A stretch of DNA of 64,000 nucleotides from Candidatus Limosilactobacillus intestinigallinarum. GTDB taxonomy: Bacteria; Bacillota; Bacilli; Lactobacillales; Lactobacillaceae. Shown here one piece after another: positions 52,058-59,586 of this stretch (the stretch's first letter is position 1; every line of letters begins with the position of its first letter). The notes beneath the pieces are model-generated. The model ran no database searches. It worked only from the letters and a program-made list of their open reading frames with translations, and had not been told where the DNA came from. Both the position numbers and the translations under genes were made by a program. Location: NCBI GenBank assembly GCA_019117285.1, contig DXAA01000001.1, positions 1 to 64,000 on the forward strand, given 5' to 3'.

Positions 52058-54688
52058 TTACTTAACGTCTTCCACACCGGTACCGTCGTAGCAACGTTCC
52101 AGGAGTTCCTTGAGCTGGCTGACCAGTGGTTCAACCGGGTTAGTGGTCGTACATTGGTCCTCGTAGGCCAGGACGGCGAGTTGGTCAACAACCTTGTCGA
52201 ACTGTTCACGGGTAACGCCGTTGTCCTTCAGACTCAGCTTGACACCACATTCGTGGGCCACCTCGATGTACTTCTTGGCGTAGGCTTCGGCCAATTCCTC
52301 ATCCGTGTTACCTTGCAGACCGATGAACCGAGCAAGATCGGCGTAGTCCTTGGTTGCGTGGTAAGTCTCGTAGTGTGGCCAGAGGGCAAGCTTTTGTGGC
52401 CGTTGGGCGTTGAAGCGGATAACCTGTGGCATGGCGATGGCGATCAAGAGACCGTGTGGCAGACCGAAGGCACCACCCATCTTGTGGGCCAGGGAGTGCG
52501 TGATCCCCAGGAAGGCTTGGCCGAATGCCATTCCGGCCATCGTGGAGAAGTCATGCATCTTCCGCCGGGCGAGCTTGTCACCGCGAACGGACTTCGGCAG
52601 GTATTCCATGGCGCCCTTGACGGTTTGCAGTGACCAACCACGGGTGTAGTCGGTGGCCATCACGGAAACGTAGGATTCAGTGGCGTGGCAGATAACGTCC
52701 AGACCCGTGTAGGCCGTGGTCTTGGCTGGGACCGTCTCCACGAATTGGGAGTCAACGATCGCAATGTTTGGCGTCAGGGCGTAGTCAGCCAGTGGGTACT
52801 TGACGTGGGTCTTGGAGTCGGTGATGACCGCAAATGGGGTCACTTCAGAACCGGTCCCGGAGGTGGTTGGGATAGCAATCATCTGGGACTTAACCGGCTT
52901 CTTGATCTGGTAAGCACGCTTCCGGATATCGAGGTACTTCTGCATTACGCCGTACCAGGAGGTCTCTGGGTGCTCGTAGAACATCCACATTGCCTTGGCG
53001 GCGTCCATTGGTGAACCACCACCGAGGGCGATGATCGTGTCCGGCTTAAAGTCGTTCATCATTGCGACACCCTTTTCAACGGTGTTCGTGGATGGGTCTT
53101 CCTCAACGTCATCGAAGACGAGGTAGGCGGTCCGGTTTTGCCGGAGCCGCAGTTGGTCGATCACCCGTTGAACGTAACCCCGCTTGCTCATCCCCGGGCC
53201 GGTAACGATGAAGGCCCGCTCAATGTTTGGGATATCCCGCAATTCTTTTAATGAGTTCCGTTGAAAGTATACTTTTGGGGGAATCTTGACCCATTGACGG
53301 TTCTCACGCCGCTTGGCGATGACCTTGATGTTCAAGAGGTCCCAGTCGGTAACGTTGTGGGAAACTGAGTTACCACCGTAGGAACCAGTCCCCAGGGTCA
53401 GGGAAGGTGTCATGTTGTTGTAGATATTACCAATCCCACCGATCCCAGATGGGGAGTTGACGATGATCCGGGAAGCCCGCATTTCCAGGCCATACTTGGT
53501 AGCCAGATCTTCGTCTAAGGTGTGGATAGCAGCCGTGTGACCTTCACCACCGTAGTGCAGGAGCTGACGGCAGATGTCAAAGGCATTTTCACGTGAAGTT
53601 GCCCGGTACATGGTCAGCACTGGGGACAGCTTTTCGGCGGACAGTGGGTACTTGTCACCGACCCCGTCGTATTCGGCGATCAGGACCTTGGTGTTGGCTG
53701 GAACGTTCTTCAGGCCACACATTTCGGCGATGGCGTTGGCAGAACGACCCGCAATTGGTCCCCGCACTTGGTGACGTTCAGGATCAATGAAGCCATCAGT
53801 AAAGGTCTTGATCTCGTTTGGCTTGATGAAGTAGCAGTTCCACTTCTTGAATTCTTCCTTAACTTGGTCGTAGATTTCATCGTCAACCACGACGGAGTTT
53901 TCGGAGGCACAGATCATCCCGTTATCGAAGGTCTTGGAAAGGACGATGTCGTAGATGGACCGGGCGATGTTAGCCGACTTTTCGATGTAGGCCGGACCGT
54001 TACCAGGACCAACCCCCAGGGCCGGGTTACCGGAACTGTAAGCCGCCTTAACCATGGCTGGACCACCAGTTGCCAGGATGGTGGCGGTGTTCGGGTTCGT
54101 GATCAATGCGTTCGTGGCCTCAAGGCTGCATTGTGGGATCCATTGGATCATGTTCTTTGGGGCCCCAGCCTTTTCGGCGGCTTCCTGCAGGATCTTGGCA
54201 GTCTTGATGGAGGATTGCAGAGCCTGTGGGTGGAAGGAGAAGATGATCGTGTTTCGTGTCTTAGCGGAGATGATGGACTTGAAGATCGTGGTGGAGGTTG
54301 GGTTCGTAACCGGCACGATTCCGGCGATTACCCCCAGTGGATCCGCGATGGTGATCGTTTGGTCTTCATCGTTGTCTTCGATGATCCCAACCGTCTTGTC
54401 ATGACGGATGTTGTTCCAGATGTATTCACTGGCGTAGATGTTCTTGATGGCCTTATCTTCGGCAACCCCACGACCGGTTTCCTTAGCGGCGTCAACGGCT
54501 AAGTCCATGTGATGTTCTTCAGCAGCCAGGGCCATTGCCTGACAGATCTTATCAACCTGTTCTTGTGAATAGTATCGTAATTTTTCAAAGGCAGCCAGAC
54601 TCTTCTGCATCAGGTCGTCGACCATTGCTTGAGCCTGTTGTTGCTTGTTTTCCTTGGATTCAACAGTTTGCTTTTTTTGATTAGCCAT
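52058..54688 (-). CDS. adhE: Bifunctional acetaldehyde-CoA/alcohol dehydrogenase
   Basis: 876 residues, standard AdhE. The N-terminal aldehyde dehydrogenase domain (~1-440) has GPGNGPAYIEKSANI and the catalytic Cys in DNGMICASENSVV. The C-terminal iron-dependent alcohol dehydrogenase domain (~460-870) has GGGSPMDAAKAMW and the iron-binding ITHSLAHKMGGAFGLPHG. It reduces acetyl-CoA to ethanol, regenerating NAD+ in heterofermentation, and forms spirosome filaments in other bacteria. AAAGGAGCAATTTGTT precedes ATG 54688. A Rex-like box and a cre site lie in the upstream region. Confidence 0.97.
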   Translation of the reverse strand: MANQKKQTVESKENKQQQAQAMVDDLMQKSLAAFEKLRYYSQEQVDKICQAMALAAEEHHMDLAVDAAKETGRGVAEDKAIKNIYASEYIWNNIRHDKTVGIIEDNDEDQTITIADPLGVIAGIVPVTNPTSTTIFKSIISAKTRNTIIFSFHPQALQSSIKTAKILQEAAEKAGAPKNMIQWIPQCSLEATNALITNPNTATILATGGPAMVKAAYSSGNPALGVGPGNGPAYIEKSANIARSIYDIVLSKTFDNGMICASENSVVVDDEIYDQVKEEFKKWNCYFIKPNEIKTFTDGFIDPERHQVRGPIAGRSANAIAEMCGLKNVPANTKVLIAEYDGVGDKYPLSAEKLSPVLTMYRATSRENAFDICRQLLHYGGEGHTAAIHTLDEDLATKYGLEMRASRIIVNSPSGIGGIGNIYNNMTPSLTLGTGSYGGNSVSHNVTDWDLLNIKVIAKRRENRQWVKIPPKVYFQRNSLKELRDIPNIERAFIVTGPGMSKRGYVQRVIDQLRLRQNRTAYLVFDDVEEDPSTNTVEKGVAMMNDFKPDTIIALGGGSPMDAAKAMWMFYEHPETSWYGVMQKYLDIRKRAYQIKKPVKSQMIAIPTTSGTGSEVTPFAVITDSKTHVKYPLADYALTPNIAIVDSQFVETVPAKTTAYTGLDVICHATESYVSVMATDYTRGWSLQTVKGAMEYLPKSVRGDKLARRKMHDFSTMAGMAFGQAFLGITHSLAHKMGGAFGLPHGLLIAIAMPQVIRFNAQRPQKLALWPHYETYHATKDYADLARFIGLQGNTDEELAEAYAKKYIEVAHECGVKLSLKDNGVTREQFDKVVDQLAVLAYEDQCTTTNPVEPLVSQLKELLERCYDGTGVEDVK

Positions 54689-54775
54689 AACAAATTGCTC
54701 CTTTAATCTTTAATAAGTTTGTTACGCTTTGAACATGGTTAATATTAATATAGGCGATTGGGAAAAGCAAGTTCT

Positions 54776-54819
54776 TTGTGACTCCTTGAACAATGGTTAT
54801 TCTACTGAATTCGCTTACA
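54776..54819 (-). promoter_or_regulatory. adhE control region: Rex-like box and cre site
   Basis: TTGTGACTCCTTGAACAA (54776-54793) matches a Rex box (TTGTGAANNNNTTCACAA) except in two right-half positions. TGTAAGCGAATTCA on the minus strand (54806-54819) matches cre at 13 of 14 positions. Both lie between 88 and 131 nt upstream of the adhE ATG. A TTGACA hexamer occurs at 54832-54827 on the same strand. Confidence 0.6.
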
Positions 54820-54850
54820 ATATTATTCTGTCAAGGGGCGACAGCATGGG

Positions 54851-54919
54851 AAAAATATTGGTATATTTTTGGCCGCCTCGTTTTGCATAAAATTTGGTTC
54901 ATTCATCATTTGAATGATG
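54851..54919. repeat. Two short inverted repeats upstream of adhE
   Basis: AAAAATAT-TGGT-ATATTTTT (54851-54870) and CATCAT-TTGA-ATGATG (54904-54919) are perfect palindromes in the AT-rich DNA between adhE and nrdF. They could be operators for adhE; no further evidence. Confidence 0.4.
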
Positions 54920-54941
54920 TTTCACATTGCTGGACAAAAGA

Positions 54942-54979
54942 AAGGCCCCGCCGACCAGGTGACAGGCAGGCGGGGCCTA
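54942..54979 (-). terminator. Intrinsic terminator of nrdHEF
   Basis: AGGCCCCGCCTGC/GGCGGGGCCTTTC stem-loop on the minus strand, directly after nrdF. Confidence 0.82.
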
Positions 54980-54984
54980 GCTAA

Positions 54985-56007
54985 CTATTCACGTGAGTTC
55001 TTATCCTTACCGGCGTTGGGGTCTTTGATGTTGTAGTCATCGTCGCTCATCGCCTCAACCTCACCGAGTCGGTAGCCGTTACCGACCTGGCTGAAGAAGT
55101 CGTGGTTGGAGGTGGAGGTTGAAATCCCGTTCATGACTACGGGGTTGACGTCGGCCGCGGTGTCGGGGAAGAGTGGTTCTTGACCGAGGTTCATCAGCGC
55201 CTTGTTAGCGTTGTAGCGGATGAAGGTCAAAACATCACTGGTCCACCCAACCTGGTCATAGAGGATCTTGGTGTAGTCCTCCTCGTTGCTGTAGAGGTCG
55301 TAGAGGAAGTTGTACATCCAGTCCTTCATGTCCTGCTGCTGCTTCTCGGTCCGGTCGTGCATGCCGACCTGGAACTTGTAGCCAATGTAGGTGCCGTGGA
55401 CCGATTCGTCCCGGAGGATCAGTTTGATGATCTCCGCCACGTTGTTCAGCTTGTTGTGGCCCAGGTAGTAGAGCGGGGTGTAGAACCCAGAATAGAAGAG
55501 GAAGGTTTCCAAAAAGACGTTCGCCACCTTCTTCTTCAACGGGTCTTCCTCAGGATCGAGGTACATGTTGGCAATCTTGGTGGCCTTGTTCTGGAGGTAC
55601 TCCTCAGAGTCCGACCAATTGAAGATCTCGTCGATCTCGTCGGGGGTGTTCAGGGTGGAGAAAATGGTGGAGTAACTCTTGGCGTGGACTGATTCCATGA
55701 ACTGGATATTGTTCAAGACAGCGGTCTCGTGCTGGGTCTTAACGTCCTGTTTGAGGGCGGTCAGGCCGGCCTCGGATTGGACGGTATCCAGGAGGGTCAA
55801 CCCCCCGAAGACGTGACCAACTGTCCAGCGGTGGTCGTCATCCAGTTCCCGCCAGTCATCGAGGTCATTAGAAACGGGGATCCGGGTGTCCAGCCAGAAC
55901 TGTTCGGTCAGCTTCTCCCAGGTCGCCTTGTCGATCATATCGGAAACCTCGTTCCAATTGATCGCCTTATACTTTTTCAGTGGCTTAAATTCTTCTTCAA
56001 GCTTCAT
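54985..56007 (-). CDS. nrdF: Class Ib ribonucleotide reductase, radical-bearing beta subunit
   Basis: 340 residues of the ferritin-like R2 fold. Metal-ligand segments are VFGGLTLLDTVQSEAG, FMESVHAKSYSTIF (E-x2-H) and ILRDESVHGTYIGYK (E-x2-H). NrdF carries a Mn- or Fe-tyrosyl radical that starts catalysis in NrdE. ATG 56007 has AAAGGAGTC upstream. Last gene of nrdH-nrdE-nrdF. NrdI, the flavodoxin-like protein needed to assemble the Mn2 form, is not encoded in this cluster. Confidence 0.95.
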   Translation of the reverse strand: MKLEEEFKPLKKYKAINWNEVSDMIDKATWEKLTEQFWLDTRIPVSNDLDDWRELDDDHRWTVGHVFGGLTLLDTVQSEAGLTALKQDVKTQHETAVLNNIQFMESVHAKSYSTIFSTLNTPDEIDEIFNWSDSEEYLQNKATKIANMYLDPEEDPLKKKVANVFLETFLFYSGFYTPLYYLGHNKLNNVAEIIKLILRDESVHGTYIGYKFQVGMHDRTEKQQQDMKDWMYNFLYDLYSNEEDYTKILYDQVGWTSDVLTFIRYNANKALMNLGQEPLFPDTAADVNPVVMNGISTSTSNHDFFSQVGNGYRLGEVEAMSDDDYNIKDPNAGKDKNSRE

Positions 56008-56080
56008 TACGCGACTCCTTTATCATGATTAAACAATTACGCATTAATGTTTCTAAGTTTAGCAGGTGACCGATGCCAAA

Positions 56081-58252
56081 TCAAATGACGCAGCTCTCAC
56101 ACTGGTTGGCGCCGATCTCGTCGTTGTCGTCGGTGAAGGTCCGGATGTAATAGAGCGACTTGATTCCTTTCTTATAGGCATAGTGCCGCAGGAGGTTGAG
56201 GTCCCGGGTAGTCATCTTGTTGGTCCGGCCGGCCTTCCAGTCATAGAGCCCTTCTGGGATGGTGGAGCGCATGAAGAGGGTCAAAGACATCGACTGGTCA
56301 ACGTGTTGCTGGGCTGCCGCGTAGGTATCGATGACCTTACGCATGTCGGTGTCGTAGGCGGACTTGTAGTACGGCATCGTGTCGTTGGACAGGTACGGGG
56401 CCGGGTAGTAGATCTTCCCGATCATCTTTTCCTGGCGTTCCTCAATCCGGTTGACGATCGGGGTCAGGCTGGCGGTTGAGTCGTTAATGTAGGCCGTTGA
56501 ACCGTTCGGGGCCACGGCCAGCCGGTAGGCGTTGTAGAGACCGCCCTTCATGACTCGATCACGGAGGGCCTGCCAATCGTCAGGACCGGGGAGGAAGATG
56601 CCGTTAAAGAGGTCCTTGACGACGTCAGACTGGGGCCGCCAGTCCCGGTTGACGTACTTATCGAAGTAGGAACCATCAGCGTAGGTACTCTTGTCGAAGT
56701 CGTGGAAGGACTCACCGCGTTCTATGGCGATCTCATTGGAGGTGACCAGGGACCAGTAATTCAACAGCATGAAGTAGACCCCGGTGAATTCGATGGCGAC
56801 CGGGCTCCCGTATTGGATATGGTTCTTGGCCAGGTAACCGTGCAAGCCCATGGCACCGAGCCCGATGGCGTGGGTGAGGTCGTTGCCGTGCTTGATAGTT
56901 GGCACGGTGTCGATCTGTTCGACGTCGCTGATCCGGGTTAATCCGCGGACCATTGCCCGGACGGACCGGCCAAAGTCGGGACTTTCCATCATATTGGCAA
57001 TGTTGGTCGAACCGAGGTTACAGGAGATATCCTGCCCTAACTTGGTATAGGTCTGGTCATCGTTGACCCGTGACGGGACCTGAACCTGGGCGATTTCGGA
57101 GCAGAGATTGCTCATGACGATCTTACCGGCAATTGGGTTGGCCCGGTTGACGGTGTCGATGTTGATGATGTAAGGGTAGCCGGATTCTTGCTGGAGCTTG
57201 CTGATCTCGTCCTCGAGGTCCCGGGCATTGAGCTTCTTCTTGTGGATCTCGTCATTAGCGACCATGTTGTCGTACTCCTTGCTGATGTCCACATAGGAGA
57301 ATGGGACGCCATAAACCCGTTCAACATCGTAGGGACTGAAGAGGTACATGTCTTCGTCTTTTTCAACTAGCTCGTAGAACTTATCTGGGACGGTGACCCC
57401 TAGTGAGAGGGTCTTCAGCCGGATCTTTTCGTCGGCATTTTCCTTCTTGGCGCCCAGAAATTCGATAATGTCGGGGTGGAAGACGCTCAGGTAGACCACG
57501 CCGGCCCCCTGACGCTGGCCCAGCTGGTTGGAGTAGGAGAAGCTATCCTCGAGGAGCTTCATCACCGGTACGACCCCGCTGGCCGCACCCTTGATCTTCT
57601 TGATCGGGGCACCAGCCTCCCGGAGGTTGGACAGGTTGATCCCGACCCCACCACCGATCTTGGAGAGCTGGAGGGCGGAGTTAATTGTCCGGCCAATAGT
57701 GTTCATGTCGTCGGTCGTCTGGATGGCAAAGCAGGAGATGAATTCGCCCCGCCGCTTGCGACCGACGTTGAGGAAGGTTGGCGTGGCTGGCTGATAGCGC
57801 TGGTGGATGATCTCATCGGCCAGGTCCATCGCCAGGTCCTCATCGCCGTCGGCCAGGTAGAGGGCGTTCATTGCGACCCGGTCGATGTAGTTCTCCAGGT
57901 AGTATTCCTTGTCGTTGGTCCGCAGGGCATACTGAGCGTAGAATTTATAGGCGGCCATGAAGGAGTGAAAATGGAAGTTTTGCGCCTTCAGATAGTCGTA
58001 CAGCTTTTCTAAGAAGGCTAGGCTATACTTGTCCATGAAGCCCCGCTCGATGTAGTCGTGATCCTCTAACCAGGTGAAGCGTTCCTTTAATGAAGAGAAG
58101 CGTTTGGTGTTGGGCTTGACGTTGTGCTCGATGAAGTCGGCGAGGGCCTCCTTGTCCTTGTCGAGTTGAATCTGCCCGTCACGGGGGATGTTGACCTCGT
58201 TGTTGAGGTCGAAGTAGCGAACCTTGGTCAGGTCGATATCAGATAGTGCCAT
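56081..58252 (-). CDS. nrdE: Class Ib ribonucleoside-diphosphate reductase, alpha subunit
   Basis: 723 residues from ATG 58252 (GTG 58267 would add five). Active-site NLCSEI contains the N-x-C-x-E triad, PATPTFLNVGRKRRGEFISCF has the first redox Cys, and the tail ANQCESCVI supplies the CxxC pair reduced by NrdH. The short N-terminus without an ATP-cone is the class Ib form. It reduces ribonucleoside diphosphates to deoxyribonucleotides. Middle gene of nrdHEF; transcription is probably controlled by the NrdR boxes upstream of nrdH. Confidence 0.96.
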   Translation of the reverse strand: MALSDIDLTKVRYFDLNNEVNIPRDGQIQLDKDKEALADFIEHNVKPNTKRFSSLKERFTWLEDHDYIERGFMDKYSLAFLEKLYDYLKAQNFHFHSFMAAYKFYAQYALRTNDKEYYLENYIDRVAMNALYLADGDEDLAMDLADEIIHQRYQPATPTFLNVGRKRRGEFISCFAIQTTDDMNTIGRTINSALQLSKIGGGVGINLSNLREAGAPIKKIKGAASGVVPVMKLLEDSFSYSNQLGQRQGAGVVYLSVFHPDIIEFLGAKKENADEKIRLKTLSLGVTVPDKFYELVEKDEDMYLFSPYDVERVYGVPFSYVDISKEYDNMVANDEIHKKKLNARDLEDEISKLQQESGYPYIINIDTVNRANPIAGKIVMSNLCSEIAQVQVPSRVNDDQTYTKLGQDISCNLGSTNIANMMESPDFGRSVRAMVRGLTRISDVEQIDTVPTIKHGNDLTHAIGLGAMGLHGYLAKNHIQYGSPVAIEFTGVYFMLLNYWSLVTSNEIAIERGESFHDFDKSTYADGSYFDKYVNRDWRPQSDVVKDLFNGIFLPGPDDWQALRDRVMKGGLYNAYRLAVAPNGSTAYINDSTASLTPIVNRIEERQEKMIGKIYYPAPYLSNDTMPYYKSAYDTDMRKVIDTYAAAQQHVDQSMSLTLFMRSTIPEGLYDWKAGRTNKMTTRDLNLLRHYAYKKGIKSLYYIRTFTDDNDEIGANQCESCVI

Positions 58253-58353
58253 GTGTTTTTTACTCACTTTCTAATGCTTACTTGCGACAATAAATAAGCC
58301 AGGGCGAAGATGAGCGAACTCACTGGGCCCTGGCTTAAGGGTGACGTCAGCCA

Positions 58354-58575
58354 TTATGCTAGTTGTGCAAGACGATCTGGACGGAAGCCGGAAAATGCGT
58401 TACCGTTGGGAAGCTTGACAACCGGAGTGGCCATGAAGCCCTCGGCCTTCAGCTGGTCGACATATTCAGGTTGCTCGTCGATGTTGTGTTCGATGAAGTT
58501 GATCTGGTGCTGCTTCAGGAACTTCTTGGTCATCTTGCATTGAATACAGTTGTTCTTGGAGAAGACGGTTACCAT
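58354..58575 (-). CDS. nrdH: Glutaredoxin-like NrdH-redoxin
   Basis: 73 residues, the normal size. The redox motif is CIQC (FSKNNCIQCKMTKKFL), the cis-Pro segment is ATPVVKLPNG, and the C-terminal FSGFRPDRL is the NrdH hallmark (WSGFRP in most), which fits thioredoxin reductase as electron donor. It delivers electrons to NrdE. ATG 58575 has AAGGAGGG upstream. First gene of nrdHEF. Confidence 0.95.
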   Translation of the reverse strand: MVTVFSKNNCIQCKMTKKFLKQHQINFIEHNIDEQPEYVDQLKAEGFMATPVVKLPNGNAFSGFRPDRLAQLA

Positions 58576-58619
58576 CGTAATCCCTCCTTTAAGCGCGAAA
58601 TCGTTTGTTGATGTTTTCT

Positions 58620-58700
58620 AGTATAGCGGGAAATTTGGAAAAATCAATCAAAAAATACCATATATTGTGGTTCGCCTTTTAGTGAAACACGATATATGGT
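58620..58700 (-). promoter_or_regulatory. nrdHEF promoter with tandem NrdR boxes
   Basis: Minus-strand promoter: TTGATT (58642-58647), 16 nt, TATACT (58620-58625). Two NrdR-box-like palindromes lie just upstream of the -35: ACCATATATTGTGG (58657-58670) and ACACGATATATGGT (58687-58700). Their 30-bp phasing, three helical turns, is the arrangement that NrdR, an ATP/dATP-sensing repressor, needs. Confidence 0.78.
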
Positions 58701-58813
58701 AATAATAACGGGAACTAGCCTTGTGAAACTTTTTTGGCTATCACTAGATAAAACTCAATTAAATATTATACACTGGAAACGACGAAAAGTATTTCAATCT
58801 ACGGAGAAATTTT

Positions 58814-59314
58814 ATGACAGACGAAGAAATTCATCAGAAGTATATGCGGGTCGCAATTAAGGAGGCCCGTCAGGCCCAGCTACTGGGTGAGGTCCCAATC
58901 GGGGCAGTGGTTGTTCACGACGACCAGATCATCGGTCGCGGCCACAATATGCGGGAGAAGTTTCAGGACGTGACCTACCATGCCGAAATGCTGGCGATCA
59001 TGGAGGCCTGCACCACCCTGGGCAGTTGGCGTCTGGAGGATTGCGACCTCTACGTCACCCTGGAGCCCTGCATCATGTGTAGTGGGGCGATTGTCAATGC
59101 CCGGATCAAGAACGTTTACTATGGGGCCCAGGACCCTAAGGCCGGGGCGGTGGACAGCCTTTACCACTTACTGAACGATCAGCGACTCAACCACCAGGTC
59201 CACGTCGAAAGCGGCATCCTGGGGGCGGAATGCGGTCAGATGCTGAAGGACTTCTTCCGGGCGATCCGTAAGAAGAGAAAGCTGGCCCGGAAAAAACGTC
59301 GGGCAAAGGGCTAG
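58814..59314 (+). CDS. tadA: tRNA-adenosine deaminase TadA
   Basis: 166 residues. The zinc deaminase motifs are HAE (TYHAEMLAIMEA) and PCxxC (EPCIMCSGAI). TadA converts A34 to inosine in tRNA-Arg(ACG). In this genome tRNA-Leu(AAG), at 18080-18165, may be a second substrate. It has a basic C-terminus (RKKRKLARKKRRAKG) suited to RNA binding. ATG 58814 has CGGAGAAA upstream. It is followed by the SRP RNA and dnaX, the usual order. Confidence 0.95.
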   Translation: MTDEEIHQKYMRVAIKEARQAQLLGEVPIGAVVVHDDQIIGRGHNMREKFQDVTYHAEMLAIMEACTTLGSWRLEDCDLYVTLEPCIMCSGAIVNARIKNVYYGAQDPKAGAVDSLYHLLNDQRLNHQVHVESGILGAECGQMLKDFFRAIRKKRKLARKKRRAKG

Positions 59315-59351
59315 CATTTCACGGCGAAGTAGTGTACTATAAATATTGCCG

Positions 59352-59441
59352 TAAGGCCTTAGAGCAAGGTTGCACTTACGAACCGTGTCAGGTCCGGAAG
59401 GAAGCAGCACTAAGTATGAAGCAGCTTGTGCTCTAAGTTTT
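59352..59441 (+). ncRNA. ffs: Signal recognition particle RNA, small bacterial type
   Basis: The sequence GTGTCAGGTCCGGAAGGAAGCAGC is the apical loop and symmetric loop region of bacterial SRP RNA (domain IV, Ffh-binding). The arm CTTAGAGCAAG pairs with CTTGTGCTCTAAG to give a ~90-nt hairpin. It lies between tadA and dnaX, the usual position. Exact ends are estimated. Confidence 0.9.
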
Positions 59442-59457
59442 ATTGATAATCAACTCT

Positions 59458-59495
59458 GGCTCACAACTGAGATAGCTCGTTGTGGGCCTTTTACT
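59458..59495 (+). terminator. Intrinsic terminator after ffs
   Basis: GGCTCACAAC/GTTGTGGGCC stem with a TTTTACTTTCTT tail. Confidence 0.75.
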
Positions 59496-59586
59496 TTCTT
59501 AAAATGCCAAACATATTGATGACCAATTGAGCAGGAAAGCTTGTATAATATTTATTAGCACTTTGTTATCAGAAAGGAAGGTTTGC

